A stretch of DNA of 64,000 nucleotides from Rhodococcus rhodochrous (GCF_900187265.1 NZ_LT906450.1:3091444-3155443); one strand, 5' to 3'; shown: positions 37,568 to 46,882, numbered from the stretch's first letter. Notes: generated by a model from the sequence alone, not told the origin. Translations and numbers: made by a program.

Positions 37568-38686
37568 ATGCTGACACCGACACCAGCCCGGATCGCCGCG
37601 GCCCCGTTTCGTCTCGGGACCGCGGCGATCGCGGGCTGGAGCGGCTATCTCGCCGGCCTCGTACGACGCGGCGCCACGCCGTGCACACTGGTCTCCGACG
37701 CGAACCGGTACAGCCGCGCCCTGACCTCGGCCACGCCGCCGCGCTGGACCACGGACTGGCCGGTCGTGTGCCGGTGGTCGCTCGGAGCTCTGCGTGATTG
37801 CAGCACCCCCGATCCCGCACGCGACGAGATACCCACGCTGTTGCTGCCGCCGCAGGCCGGCACCCACTCGTGCATCGTCGACCATTCCGCCGACCGCAGC
37901 CAGGTCGAAGCCCTCAGGGCCGGTGGCCTTACCCGCCTGCACTGCCTCGACTGGGCACCCGCGACTCCCGCGACGGACGACTGCTCGATCGATGAGCACC
38001 TGGCGGTCGTCGCCGAGGCCGTCGACCATCTCGGTGGCCGGGTGAACCTGATCGGCGACAGCCAGGGCGGGTGGCTCGGCACGATCTACGCGGCACTGCA
38101 TCCCGAGCGCGTGCACTCGCTGACCGTGGCGGGAGCACCCATCGACTTCCACGTCGACCAGCCGGCGCTGTCGGTGCTCGCCCACGCGCCCCGCGGGGCC
38201 GCGGCCACAACGATCGACTTCTGGTACGGGGCGGCGCGGGCCGTCGGAGTGCCGACCACCGATCCGATCGGTGAGATCGAACGAGCGATGACACTGCTCG
38301 GCCTGCTCCACGATCCCGACGAAGTGGCGCGCTGGGAGGCCGAACGGCACTGGTTCACCTGGAAACAGGAGATCCCTTCGGCCTTCCGCGAATGGATCAT
38401 GCGGCACCTGTTCGTGGGCAACGAACTCGTCGCCGGCACGCTGAAGGCCGAAGGACGCGTCGTCGACCTCTCGGCCGTCGAGTGCCCGGTCCACCTCATC
38501 GCCGGGTCCGCCGATCCGATCGCAACTCCCCGGCAGGTCACCGCGCTGGCCGAGCACGTGTCGACCCCTCCGGAGAGGATCACCACCACGATCGCCGATG
38601 CCGGCCACATCGGGCTGTTCATCGGCCGCCGTGCGCTCACGGAGGTGTGGACGCCGCACGCCCGTCGCGTCGCGGCGTCGGCGTGA
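37568..38686 (+). CDS. PhaC/PhaZ-like alpha/beta hydrolase, candidate PHA depolymerase
   Basis: A 372-residue alpha/beta hydrolase. The nucleophile elbow VNLIGDSQGGWLGT has Ser165 where PHA synthases have Cys. The later Asp is in LIAGSADPIATPRQV and the His in ADAGHIGLFIG. The overall plan (WPVVCRWSLGAL, FREWIMRHLFVGNELVAG, RVVDLSAVECPVHLIAGSAD) strongly resembles PHA synthases, so it is probably an intracellular depolymerase or a related hydrolase. It follows the phasin by 65 bp. ATG at 37568 is chosen; GTG at 37559 is possible. Substrate not shown. Confidence 0.75.
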   Translation: MLTPTPARIAAAPFRLGTAAIAGWSGYLAGLVRRGATPCTLVSDANRYSRALTSATPPRWTTDWPVVCRWSLGALRDCSTPDPARDEIPTLLLPPQAGTHSCIVDHSADRSQVEALRAGGLTRLHCLDWAPATPATDDCSIDEHLAVVAEAVDHLGGRVNLIGDSQGGWLGTIYAALHPERVHSLTVAGAPIDFHVDQPALSVLAHAPRGAAATTIDFWYGAARAVGVPTTDPIGEIERAMTLLGLLHDPDEVARWEAERHWFTWKQEIPSAFREWIMRHLFVGNELVAGTLKAEGRVVDLSAVECPVHLIAGSADPIATPRQVTALAEHVSTPPERITTTIADAGHIGLFIGRRALTEVWTPHARRVAASA

Positions 38687-38690
38687 TCGT

Positions 38691-38721
38691 GCTGTCCCGG
38701 CCGCAGCGCGGTCGGGACAGC
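38691..38721. terminator. Bidirectional hairpin terminator
   Basis: Two 14-base arms, GCTGTCCCGGCCGC and GCGGTCGGGACAGC, pair with one G-U wobble around a 3-base loop, in the 37-bp gap between convergent genes. No T-run follows, as is common for actinobacterial terminators. Confidence 0.72.
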
Positions 38722-38723
38722 GA

Positions 38724-39017
38724 TCAGGACGGGGTGTCGACCCCGAGGCGCGTACACGCCGCCTTGTAGAGGTCGACGACGGCCGTGCGGAGTCCCGCCC
38801 GGTCGGTCACCGGCTCGAGCCACGGGATACGCACGGTGTGATCGCGACCGTCGATGACGACGACCCACTCCCCCGCCTCGCGGTCGACGCCGGTCATCCG
38901 AGCCTCGACGGCACCGGGCTCGGCGAAGGCACGCACGATGAGCAGGCTGTCGGCCGCGTGGTCGTCGTTCATGTGGGCGGTCACAGCCGCCACCACCTGG
39001 CTGTCGAAGTCGGTCAC
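38724..39017 (-). CDS. DUF2470 domain protein
   Basis: A 97-residue protein consisting of a DUF2470 (HugZ C-terminal-like) domain. VVAAVTAHMNDDHAADSLLI holds the conserved HMNDDH motif. The remainder includes ARMTGVDREAG and VRIPWLEPVTD. Related domains bind haem or occur in haem-degrading and pyridoxamine-oxidase-like proteins. It stands alone here between the PHA hydrolase and WS/DGAT genes. GTG start. Confidence 0.85.
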   Translation of the reverse strand: MTDFDSQVVAAVTAHMNDDHAADSLLIVRAFAEPGAVEARMTGVDREAGEWVVVIDGRDHTVRIPWLEPVTDRAGLRTAVVDLYKAACTRLGVDTPS

Positions 39018-39125
39018 GGGCGCTCAGCGTAGCCAATCGGGGCGGGTGACGGGCGTGTCGGTCCCGTTCGCGACCCCACCCTGTCCGTTCGGTGATGCGC
39101 CGCAACGATTCTCGAAACGCCGCGG

Positions 39126-40580
39126 TCAGCCGTGTTCGGCGTCGCTCTCGCCGCTCACCTCGTCGTCGACCTCGACCCGGACGCCGAGGGCGGATTCCAG
39201 CGCCTCGAGTTCCTCGTCGAAGTGATCGAGCAGCCGGACGAGATCCGGGACCGTGCGACCGCAGGCCGTGAGACCGAAGGCGATCTCGTCGTCGGTGCTC
39301 GTGCACGTGATGTTCAGCGCCTGCCCGTCGACGGGCACCGACAGCGGATACAACGCGTCGACGCGCGCACCGTTCCAGTACAACGGCGCATCAGGGCCCG
39401 GCACGTTCGAGACGATCACGTTGAACGGCGGCCGCGGCAGCGCCCGGTTGCCGGTGAGTACTCCCACCGCCAGGGGCGCCACACCCACCGCGCTCGTCGC
39501 GAGACGACCGAGCTTCGACATCGAGTTCATTGCGTGCTTGCCCTCGATCATCGAACCGCGCACGCGCGCAAGACGTTCCACCGGGTCGGCGCACTGCGTC
39601 CCGAGTGTGCACATGAGGATGCCGATCTCGTTGCCCGACGAGCTCCCGCTCCGACGCAACGAGACCGGGACCATCGCCACCAGCGAATCCTCCGGCAGCG
39701 CATCGTGTTCGGAGAGATACGCCCGCAGCGCCCCACCGGACAGTTCGAGGACGACGTCGTTGAGCGTCGCGTCGGCCGCCTTGGCCACCATCCGCAGTCG
39801 CTCGATCGGCCAGGACCGGGCCGCGAATCTGCGCGATCCGGAGATCTGCCGGTTGAGGATCGTGTTCGGAGCGCCCAGCGACAACGAACCACCGCGATTG
39901 TGCAAAGCACGGTCGACGGTGCCGACGAGCGCCGGAACCAGAGCGACCGCCTCGGACACGACGTTCACTGCATCGTTCACCGCACCGGTCGCCGCGCGGA
40001 CGACGGCGCCGGGGAACCCGATCGCGGTACCCATCGCCGAGCGGCTCGACGACTGCGCGTCGGCGACCGCCCACGGGGCCGGCATGTCGGTGCGGTCCGG
40101 GTCGGTGCTGAGCGCACGGCGCAGCAGGCGCATCGCCCCCACCCCGTCGGCGACCGCGTGGTGGATCTTCACGTAGAGGGCGTAGCGACCGTCGGACAGC
40201 CCTTCGATCAGGTGCATCTCCCACAACGGGCGGGTGCGGTCGAGCAGCGACGCGTGCAGGCGGGAGACGAGTTCCCACAGATCGTCCATCGTGCCCGGGG
40301 ACGGCAACGCGTTGAACCGGACGTGGTAGTCGATCGAGAAGCGCGGATCGTCCTCCCATGCCCACTGCCCGAGGGTGAACAGCGAGCGGGTGGGCCGCTT
40401 GCGCCACAGCGGCCCGGCGGGTTCCTCCCGGGCGAGCGCCTCGGCGAACATCGACTTCAGGTCGCTCGCGTCCTTGCCCTCCGGCGGCTGGAACAGCAGC
40501 AGACCGCCGACATGCATCGGGTGGTCGCGCGACTCGCCGAGCAGGAACATCGAGTCGGTCGGTGACATCGGTAACCGCAT
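39126..40580 (-). CDS. Wax ester synthase / diacylglycerol acyltransferase (WS/DGAT)
   Basis: A 484-residue acyltransferase. The active-site motif HHAVADG is seen at residues 140-146 and the N-terminal PTDSMFLLGESRDHPMHVGG is typical of the family. Further blocks are TLNDVVLELSGGALR and NVIVSNVPGPDAPLY. It esterifies diacylglycerol or fatty alcohols with acyl-CoA, forming the triacylglycerol stores for which rhodococci are known. ATG at 40580 with GGAGGAAG upstream is preferred. It is near phaC, so two storage-lipid systems share this stretch. Confidence 0.93.
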   Translation of the reverse strand: MRLPMSPTDSMFLLGESRDHPMHVGGLLLFQPPEGKDASDLKSMFAEALAREEPAGPLWRKRPTRSLFTLGQWAWEDDPRFSIDYHVRFNALPSPGTMDDLWELVSRLHASLLDRTRPLWEMHLIEGLSDGRYALYVKIHHAVADGVGAMRLLRRALSTDPDRTDMPAPWAVADAQSSSRSAMGTAIGFPGAVVRAATGAVNDAVNVVSEAVALVPALVGTVDRALHNRGGSLSLGAPNTILNRQISGSRRFAARSWPIERLRMVAKAADATLNDVVLELSGGALRAYLSEHDALPEDSLVAMVPVSLRRSGSSSGNEIGILMCTLGTQCADPVERLARVRGSMIEGKHAMNSMSKLGRLATSAVGVAPLAVGVLTGNRALPRPPFNVIVSNVPGPDAPLYWNGARVDALYPLSVPVDGQALNITCTSTDDEIAFGLTACGRTVPDLVRLLDHFDEELEALESALGVRVEVDDEVSGESDAEHG

Positions 40581-40635
40581 CGTGTTCTGTCTTCCTCCCC
40601 CACCCGGCACCGGCGACAACCGGAGCACCGCCCCT

Positions 40636-40656
40636 ACGTGACCGGTACCGGCACGT
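40636..40656. promoter_or_regulatory. Nested palindrome upstream of the WS/DGAT gene
   Basis: The palindrome CCGGTACCGG (40642-40651) is flanked by ACGTG and CACGT. The element lies 56 bp upstream of the WS/DGAT start in a 186-bp gap. It is a possible operator; a hairpin past the nadC stop is less likely, since nadC ends well beyond it. Confidence 0.4.
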
Positions 40657-40766
40657 CGATGTGCTGTCAGTTCTACCCCAGAAAGCGCACGTGCGGGACC
40701 GTCTCACCGACGGATGTTCCGGTGGCGCGTCCGATTCGTCCCTGCCGTGACCTGCGACCTACACGC

Positions 40767-41633
40767 TCACATGTCGAGGCCGAAGTCCAGGACGGTCACA
40801 GAGTGGGTGAGCGCACCCACCGCGAGGAAGTCGACGCCCGTGCGCGCGTAGTCGGCGGCGACGTCGAGGGACAGGCCGCCGGAGGATTCGAGTCGTGTCT
40901 GCGGCGCATGGGTGTTGCGCCGCTGCACCGCGATCTGAGTCTGCCACAGCGGGAAGTTGTCGAGCAGGATCAATTCCACGTTCTCGGCGAGCACCTCGTC
41001 GAACTGCTCGAGGGTGTCGACCTCCACCTCGCACGCGATATCGGGAGCGTGCTCCCGGACGGCGCGCAGCGCCGCGACCACCGAACCGGCCGCGGCGACG
41101 TGGTTGTCCTTGATCAGCGCCTCGTCGCCGAGTCCCATGCGGTGGTTGACGCCGCCGCCCATCCGCACCGCGTACTTCTGCAGTGCGCGCATCCCCGGCA
41201 GGGTCTTGCGGCTGTCGCGGATCTTCGCCTCGGTGCCGGTCACGGCGTCGACCCAGTGCGAGGTCGCCGTGGCGATGCCCGACAGATGGCACAGCAGGTT
41301 GAGCATCGTGCGCTCGGCGGTGAGCAGGCCGCGGGTCGGCGCCTCGACGGTCAGGACCGAATCCCCGGGCAGCACGCGCGTGCCGTCGGACCTGCGATCG
41401 AGCACGCGGTAATGATCGGCACCGATGACCTCGTCGAGGACGAGCAGACCGACATCGAGACCGGCGAGGGTGCCGGCCTGCCGCGCGACCACCGAGGCAG
41501 TGGCGACGGCGTCGGCGGGCACGGTGGCGTCGGTGGTGACGTCCGGTCCGTAGCGCAGGTCCTCGTCGAGCGCCTTCCGGACCAGCTCGCGGGTCTCGGC
41601 GAGGTCGAGTCCGTCGGGCAGCGCGGTGGTCAT
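40767..41633 (-). CDS. nadC: Quinolinate phosphoribosyltransferase (nicotinate-nucleotide pyrophosphorylase)
   Basis: A 288-residue enzyme joining quinolinate and PRPP to give nicotinate mononucleotide. Core motifs are ERTMLNLLCHLSGIATAT, IRDSRKTLPGMRALQKYAVR, GGGVNHRMGLGD and LIKDNHVAAAG. LESSGGLSLDVAADYA closes the phosphate site. It starts 1 bp after the nadB stop. Order nadA-nadB-nadC as in M. tuberculosis. Confidence 0.97.
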   Translation of the reverse strand: MTTALPDGLDLAETRELVRKALDEDLRYGPDVTTDATVPADAVATASVVARQAGTLAGLDVGLLVLDEVIGADHYRVLDRRSDGTRVLPGDSVLTVEAPTRGLLTAERTMLNLLCHLSGIATATSHWVDAVTGTEAKIRDSRKTLPGMRALQKYAVRMGGGVNHRMGLGDEALIKDNHVAAAGSVVAALRAVREHAPDIACEVEVDTLEQFDEVLAENVELILLDNFPLWQTQIAVQRRNTHAPQTRLESSGGLSLDVAADYARTGVDFLAVGALTHSVTVLDFGLDM

Positions 41634-41634
41634 C

Positions 41635-43206
41635 TCAGTTGACTCCTGTCAGTTCCGGGGTGGTGAAGGACAACTCGCCGTCGTCGTCGATGCGCAGTTC
41701 GAGGCTGCGTGCCTGCGTCGGGTCGGTGTCCGGACGGTCGCTGCGGGTGTGGCATCCCCGCGATTCGGTGCGGCGCTGCGCCGCGAGCAGCAGGGCCCGC
41801 GCGGTGACGGTGAGGGCCGAGTCCTCGAGTCGATCGGCGTCGGTACAGGTTGCAGCGACGCTCATCCTGTCGAGTTCGACTGCGGCAGCGGCCAGTCCGT
41901 CCGCGTCGCGCACGACCAGCGCGTGCCGGGTCATGAGCTGCTGCAGCACCGTCCGATCACAGACGGTCGAGGCGACGGCGGGAATGCCGTCCGTCCCGAC
42001 ACGCGTTCCGGCCCGTTCGATCGCCGCGGCCGTCCCCGCGCGCTCGCCGAGGACGAGCCCTTCGAGAAGACTGTTGGAGGCGAGCCGGTTCGCGCCGTGC
42101 AGGCCGGTACGTGCCACCTCACCTGCCGCGTACAGACCGGGGATGCGGGTGCGGCCGTGCACATCGGTGACGACACCGCCGCACGAATAGTGCGCGGCGG
42201 GAGCAACCGGCAGCAGATCACGGGCCGGATCGAGACCGGCGTCGGCACACATCGCCATGATGGTCGGAAAACGCGTGGCGAAGCCGTCGAGGCGACGGGC
42301 GTCGAGGTACACGTGATCCTCACCGAGTGCAGTGAGTCGCTCGGCGATGGCCCGCGAGACGACGTCGCGGGGTGCGAGGTCGCCGAGCGGATGCACACCC
42401 TCGGTGATCGATCGGCCGCGGGAGTCGACCAGTCGTGCTCCCTCCCCGCGCACCGCTTCGCTGATGAGCGGCCGACGTCCGGTGCCGCCTTCCGCGAACA
42501 GCACGGTCGGGTGGAACTGGACGAATTCGAGGTCGGCGACACCGGCGCCGGCGGCCAGGGCCAGCGCGATGCCGTCGGCCGTGGCGCCGGGCGGATTCGT
42601 GCTGCACGCGTACAGCTGCCCGAGACCACCGGTCGCGAGCAACACGGCCGGGGTGTGGACGACGCCGAACCCGCGCTCGTCGAGGACGAGCAGTCCGGTG
42701 ACGCCCCGCGCATCGGTGAGGATCCGGGCGGCAGCGGCGCCGAACAGGACGGGCAGACCCGCCGCGCCGAGGGCTCGCTGAACCTCGGCGCCGGTCGCGT
42801 CACCACCGGCGTGGATGATGCGGCGGGTACTGTGCCCACCCTCGCGGGTGCGGGCGATGTCGCCGTCTCCGGCGGTGTCGAACACCGCTCCGAGGTCACG
42901 CAGGGCGGTGACGGCGTCGGGGCCGGCGGTGACGATCGAGCGCACCGCGTCCTCGTCGCACAGTCCTCCGCCCGCGGCGAGGGTGTCGGCGACGTGGGCG
43001 TCGACGCTGTCGCCCACCGGCGCCACCACGGCGATGCCGCCCTGGGCGTACTGGGTGGCCGTGTCGGTGGGGCCCCCCTTGCTCACCGTGAGCACCCGTG
43101 CGCCGCGCCGGGAGGCCGCGCGCGCGGCCGTGAGACCGGCGACGCCACCTCCGACGACCACCAGGTCGGCGTGGTCCTCCCACGCGACCGTGATGGCGGT
43201 GGTCAC
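41635..43206 (-). CDS. nadB: L-aspartate oxidase
   Basis: A 523-residue flavoprotein oxidising aspartate to iminoaspartate for NadA. FAD binding is shown by [20 protein letters not shown] and the C-terminal [20 protein letters not shown]. The substrate loop has [15 protein letters not shown]. The GTG start overlaps the nadA stop. The C-terminal helical part is slightly short but complete. Confidence 0.96.
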   Translation of the reverse strand: MTTAITVAWEDHADLVVVGGGVAGLTAARAASRRGARVLTVSKGGPTDTATQYAQGGIAVVAPVGDSVDAHVADTLAAGGGLCDEDAVRSIVTAGPDAVTALRDLGAVFDTAGDGDIARTREGGHSTRRIIHAGGDATGAEVQRALGAAGLPVLFGAAAARILTDARGVTGLLVLDERGFGVVHTPAVLLATGGLGQLYACSTNPPGATADGIALALAAGAGVADLEFVQFHPTVLFAEGGTGRRPLISEAVRGEGARLVDSRGRSITEGVHPLGDLAPRDVVSRAIAERLTALGEDHVYLDARRLDGFATRFPTIMAMCADAGLDPARDLLPVAPAAHYSCGGVVTDVHGRTRIPGLYAAGEVARTGLHGANRLASNSLLEGLVLGERAGTAAAIERAGTRVGTDGIPAVASTVCDRTVLQQLMTRHALVVRDADGLAAAAVELDRMSVAATCTDADRLEDSALTVTARALLLAAQRRTESRGCHTRSDRPDTDPTQARSLELRIDDDGELSFTTPELTGVN

Positions 43207-44234
43207 TCGCCGCTGCCCGGGTTGCCGATGGCGATCATGCGCTGCACCGACAGGCGGGCCCGCTCGGCGACGTCGGCTGCGACGTGGACCTCGTCGCGTC
43301 CCTCCTGCAGGCAGCGCAGCAGCGCGGCGGGCGTGATCATCTTCATGTAGGGGCACGACGCCCGGTCGTTGACCGCCTGGAAATCGATGCCGGGCGCGGC
43401 CTTGCGGAGCTGGTGCAGCATGCCGACCTCGGTGGCGACGAGGACCTGCTTGGCGCCGGTCTCCCGGGCGGCGTCGATCATGCCGCCGGTGGACAGGATT
43501 CTGACCTTGTCGTCGGGCACGAAGCCCTCCCCGGCGAGATACAGCGCCGAGGTGGCGCAACCGCACTCGGGGTGGACGAACAGGTCGGCGTCGGGGTGCG
43601 CCTTGGCCTGCGCGGCGAGCTCGTCGCCGTTGATGCCGGCGTGCACGTGGCACTCCCCGGCCCAGATGTGCATGTTCTCGCGACCGGTGACGCGCTTGAC
43701 GTGGGCGCCGAGGAACTGGTCGGGCAGGAACAGCACCTCGCGGTCGGGGTCGATGGACGCGACGACGTCGACGGCGTTCGAGGACGTGCAGCAGATGTCG
43801 GTCAGGCCTTTGACCTCGGCGGTGGTGTTGACGTACGAGACCACCACGGCGTCGGGGTGGTCGGCCTTCCACTCGCGCAGCTGGTCTGCGGTGATCGAGT
43901 CGGCGAGCGAGCAGCCGGCGCGCTCGTCGGGGATGAGCACCGTCTTGTTCGGGCTGAGGATCTTCGCGGTCTCGGCCATGAAGTGCACGCCGCAGAAGAC
44001 GATGGTGTCCTCCTCGGCTTCGGCGGCGATACGCGAGAGCGCGAGCGAGTCGCCGACGTGGTCGGCGACGTCCTGGATCGCGGGAAGCTGGTAGTTGTGC
44101 GCGAGCAGCGTGGCGTTGCGCTCACGGGCCAACCGGCGGACCTCCTCGGCCCACTCCGGCGTCGCCTCGACGCCCGTGTATCCGCCGGGGCCGTCGACGA
44201 TGGTGGCGGCTCCCGCCCACTCGGTCGTGGTCAT
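43203..44234 (-). CDS. nadA: Quinolinate synthase
   Basis: A 343-residue [4Fe-4S] enzyme condensing iminoaspartate with dihydroxyacetone phosphate to quinolinate. Cluster cysteines matching the family pattern are C108 (AGCSLAD), C195 (GECHVH) and C294 (SCPYMKM). [20 protein letters not shown] is the N-terminal signature. GAAGGAG precedes the ATG. It is first in nadABC and is divergent from the Nudix-type regulator. The inverted repeat at 44294-44316 lies 60 bp upstream. Confidence 0.97.
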   Translation of the reverse strand: MTTTEWAGAATIVDGPGGYTGVEATPEWAEEVRRLARERNATLLAHNYQLPAIQDVADHVGDSLALSRIAAEAEEDTIVFCGVHFMAETAKILSPNKTVLIPDERAGCSLADSITADQLREWKADHPDAVVVSYVNTTAEVKGLTDICCTSSNAVDVVASIDPDREVLFLPDQFLGAHVKRVTGRENMHIWAGECHVHAGINGDELAAQAKAHPDADLFVHPECGCATSALYLAGEGFVPDDKVRILSTGGMIDAARETGAKQVLVATEVGMLHQLRKAAPGIDFQAVNDRASCPYMKMITPAALLRCLQEGRDEVHVAADVAERARLSVQRMIAIGNPGSGE

Positions 44235-44293
44235 GGCCTAGCTCCTTCGAGGGTGTCATCCCGGCGGGTTCTACCGGAATTGCCGTATTCGAG

Positions 44294-44316
44294 GTTTTCG
44301 ACTTAGGATCGAAAAC
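44294..44316. promoter_or_regulatory. NAD-regulator operator (8-bp inverted repeat) over a promoter
   Basis: GTTTTCGA (44294-44301) and TCGAAAAC (44309-44316) form a perfect inverted repeat with a 7-bp centre. A -10 box TAGGAT (44304-44309) lies inside it with TTGCCG 18 bp upstream. The repeat ends at the base before the regulator ATG, so that gene is probably leaderless and autorepressed. Confidence 0.75.
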
Positions 44317-45027
44317 ATGCCACATGGTAACACCCGTCACGAAGTGCTCATCGCCGTGTTCCAGGTTCGCCGCTTCCCGGACGCCTCGGGAGTCCTCCGC
44401 GAGGAGCCCGAACTCGGGGTGCTGCTGTGGCAGCGGGCCCTCGATCCGCAGGTCGGCACGTGGTCGCTCCCCGGCGGCCAACTGCGCAACGACGAGGACC
44501 TCACGACGTCGGCAAGGCGGCAACTGGCGGAGAAGGTCGATGTCCGCAAGGTCGCGCACCTCGAACAGCTGTCGGTCTTCTCCGACCCGGATCGGGTGCC
44601 GGGACCGCGCACGATCGCGTCGACCTATCTCGGCCTGATCCCCCTCACCTCGGATCCCCAGCTGCCGTCCGATACGGCCTGGCATCCGGTCTCGGACCTT
44701 CCCGCGATGTCCTTCGACCACGGGGTGATGGTGGCGAACGCCCATGCGCGCCTTGCCGCGAAGCTGTCGTACACGAACATCGCGTTCGGCCTCGCGCCGG
44801 CGGAGTTCTCGATGTCGACGCTGCGCGACATCTATTGCGCTGCATTGGGTTACGAGGTGGATGCCACCAATCTCCAACGGGTGCTGGCGCGCCGGAACGT
44901 GCTCACCCGCACCGGCAACACCGCACCGTCCGGCAAAGCGGGAGGTCGCCCCCCGGCGCTCTACCGCTTCACCGATTCCCGGCTGCGCGTGACGGACGAA
45001 TTCGCCGCCCTGCGACCGCCGGTGTGA
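44317..45027 (+). CDS. Nudix-domain transcriptional regulator of NAD synthesis (NrtR/NdnR type)
   Basis: A 236-residue protein with an N-terminal Nudix fold and a C-terminal winged helix, the plan of NrtR/NdnR regulators. The Nudix box at residues 53-76 is degenerate: the REUXEE core reads RQLAEK, losing catalytic glutamates, as expected for a sensor. The C-terminal part has FSMSTLRDIYCAALGYEVDA and LARRNVLTRTG. It is divergent from nadABC, like ndnR in Corynebacterium glutamicum. The start at 44317 abuts the operator. It should repress nadABC when NAD or a derivative is plentiful. Confidence 0.88.
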   Translation: MPHGNTRHEVLIAVFQVRRFPDASGVLREEPELGVLLWQRALDPQVGTWSLPGGQLRNDEDLTTSARRQLAEKVDVRKVAHLEQLSVFSDPDRVPGPRTIASTYLGLIPLTSDPQLPSDTAWHPVSDLPAMSFDHGVMVANAHARLAAKLSYTNIAFGLAPAEFSMSTLRDIYCAALGYEVDATNLQRVLARRNVLTRTGNTAPSGKAGGRPPALYRFTDSRLRVTDEFAALRPPV

Positions 45028-45042
45028 ACCTCCCGGAGGAGA

Positions 45043-45183
45043 TCAGAAAGGCCGCCCCATGATGACCTCGAGCAACTGCAGCGGCATCGTCAGGAAGGCC
45101 GACCCGACGAACAGCGCCGAGCGCAGCGGGTCGCCCGCCAGATAACCCTCGCGGATCCATTCCAGAACATCGACCGAACCCAT
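45043..45183 (-). CDS. Small membrane protein (46 aa)
   Basis: A 46-residue protein starting MGSVDVLEWIREGYLAGDPL. It has one hydrophobic segment (SALFVGSAFLTMPLQLLEVI) and ends MGRPF. A strong GGGGAGGGAC ribosome site lies before the ATG. I do not recognise a family. It stands alone between the NAD regulator (convergent) and the TetR gene 62 bp upstream on the same strand. Confidence 0.6.
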   Translation of the reverse strand: MGSVDVLEWIREGYLAGDPLRSALFVGSAFLTMPLQLLEVIMGRPF

Positions 45184-45245
45184 GCTGTCCCTCCCCTGAT
45201 CGTCATGTGATTCCGACGTGTGTGTCGGACAGGAGGAGTCGTACG

Positions 45246-45875
45246 TTACAGACCGGCGGACGGGTCGCCCTCGGACGGACGCGTCAGGCCGGAGAGGACG
45301 GTCTCGACCAGAGTGCGGACGTAGTCGTCCGACGGGGGTTCGCCGGCGGTCGACCATTTCTGGGCGACAGGCGCGAACAACATGTCCACGGCGACATCGA
45401 GATCGAGGTCGTCCGGCAGTTGCCCCGCACTCTGCGCGGCGCGGAGCCTGGCCTTCTTCATCTCCCGCATCGGCGCGTCGAGGCGGTGTTCGTATTCCGC
45501 TGCGAGCCCGGGGTCTTCGAGTACCGCCACGGTCAACGCGCGCAGCGGGACGGCGAACTTCGGATCACGCAGCTCCGCCACGGTGGCCTGCAGCACCGCA
45601 ACGAGGTCCGCGCGGAGGTCGCCGGTGTCGGGCAGCGCGGCCTCGTCCCCGGCATCGCCCTGCGTGTGCGCCAGATACGCGTCGAGGAGGACGGCTCCTT
45701 TCGACGGCCACCAGCGATAGATCGTCTGCTTCCCCACGCCGGCCCGGGCGGCGATCGCCTCGATACCGAGTTTCGAGTAGCCGACCTCGGCGACCAGGTC
45801 GAAAGCGGCATCGAGGATCGCTTTCCGCGAGGCGGGGTTCCGCCGGGAGTTGCCGGGTCCGGGGCGTGCAGACAT
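45246..45875 (-). CDS. TetR-family transcriptional regulator
   Basis: A 209-residue TetR protein. The DNA-binding part is AILDAAFDLVAEVGYSKLGI then EAIAARAGVGKQTIYRWWPS. The C-terminal ligand domain has a TetR_C-like EHRLDAPMREMKKARLRAAQ. It starts at MSARPGPGNSRR. It is divergent from an SDR gene. Two sites of AGACG-N3-CGTCT type lie between them, so it probably represses the SDR and itself. The ligand is unknown. Confidence 0.88.
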   Translation of the reverse strand: MSARPGPGNSRRNPASRKAILDAAFDLVAEVGYSKLGIEAIAARAGVGKQTIYRWWPSKGAVLLDAYLAHTQGDAGDEAALPDTGDLRADLVAVLQATVAELRDPKFAVPLRALTVAVLEDPGLAAEYEHRLDAPMREMKKARLRAAQSAGQLPDDLDLDVAVDMLFAPVAQKWSTAGEPPSDDYVRTLVETVLSGLTRPSEGDPSAGL

Positions 45876-45900
45876 GGGACGACGATATCGCATCGAGACG

Positions 45901-45913
45901 AGACGTTGCGTCT
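45901..45913. promoter_or_regulatory. TetR operator site 1
   Basis: AGACG-TTG-CGTCT, an inverted repeat whose last base starts a TTGACA -35 box (45913-45918) of the SDR gene. A CATCCT -10 lies 17 bp further on. Same motif as site 2. Confidence 0.6.
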
Positions 45914-45949
45914 TGACAGGCGGCGCCCGGAGGGTCATCCTCAGTTGAA

Positions 45950-45966
45950 CGAGACGAACCGTCTCG
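45950..45966. promoter_or_regulatory. TetR operator site 2
   Basis: CGAGACG-AAC-CGTCTCG is a perfect 7-bp inverted repeat just past the expected SDR transcription start and 20 bp before the start codon. It shares GAGACG-N3-CGTCTC with site 1. Confidence 0.65.
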
Positions 45967-45985
45967 TCTCACACAGGAGGTATGC

Positions 45986-46882
45986 ATGCGAACCCAACCG
46001 ACCGCGTCCCCCGCCACCCCCGGCGTCCGTCCTCGCACGTGGTTGATCACCGGCGCGAGCCGCGGCCTGGGCAGGGAGTTCGTCCGAGCGGCACTCTCGA
46101 GAGGTGACAACGTCGTAGCCGTCTCACGGTCGATCGGATCGGCCGATCTCCCCCGGGATCCGGAGCGTCTCCTCCGACTCCCGGCCGACGTCACCGAACG
46201 CACAGCGGTGTTCGCCGCTTTCGACACCGCCCGAAAACATTTCGGAGGCATCGACATCGTCGTCGACAACGCGGGCACCATGGCCTACGGATTCGTCGAG
46301 GAGTTCACCGAGGAGCAGGCGCGCGCACAGTTCGAGACGAACTTCTTCGGGGCGATGTGGGTCAGCCAGGCAGCCATGGCGGCCTTTCGCAGTCGAGGAC
46401 GCGGGCATCTCGTGCAGATCTCGAGCATCGGGGGCGTGCTGAGCGGGCCCGGCACAGGGCTGTACAGCGCAAGCAAGTTCGCCCTCGAAGGACTCAGTGA
46501 AGCACTGGCCGTCGAGGCCGCCCATTTCGGCATCGACGTGACGATCGTCGAGCCGGGTGGCTACTGGACCGACCTCTACACCACCATGACGGTGAGCACT
46601 CCGCGATCGGACTACGACGCGCTGCGAGCCGAGATCGAGGAGCAGAGCGCGTCCACGAGCATCGACAGCCACCCCGCTCTGGCCGCGCGGGCACTGCTCG
46701 AGGTCGTCGACGCCGACCGGCCACCGCGCCGCATCGTGCTGGGCAACGCCGTCCTGGATGCGGCCGTGGCCGCCACCCGGGAGAAGATTGCCACCTGGCT
46801 CGAGTGGGAGTCGGTGAGCCGTGCCGCGGAGGACGCCGTACCGGCATTGGAATCCGGGGGTGGGGAGCGATCCGCGATCTAG
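45986..46882 (+). CDS. Short-chain dehydrogenase/reductase (SDR)
   Basis: A 298-residue classical SDR oxidoreductase. The cofactor motif TGASRGLG is at residues 22-29, NAG in DIVVDNAG, catalytic Ser147 in QISSIGG, and Tyr160/Lys164 in YSASK. AGGAGG sits 5 bases before the ATG, so expression should be strong once derepressed. A divergent TetR regulator with two operators controls it. The substrate is unknown; the family oxidises or reduces alcohols, ketones and aldehydes with NAD(P). Confidence 0.92.
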   Translation: MRTQPTASPATPGVRPRTWLITGASRGLGREFVRAALSRGDNVVAVSRSIGSADLPRDPERLLRLPADVTERTAVFAAFDTARKHFGGIDIVVDNAGTMAYGFVEEFTEEQARAQFETNFFGAMWVSQAAMAAFRSRGRGHLVQISSIGGVLSGPGTGLYSASKFALEGLSEALAVEAAHFGIDVTIVEPGGYWTDLYTTMTVSTPRSDYDALRAEIEEQSASTSIDSHPALAARALLEVVDADRPPRRIVLGNAVLDAAVAATREKIATWLEWESVSRAAEDAVPALESGGGERSAI

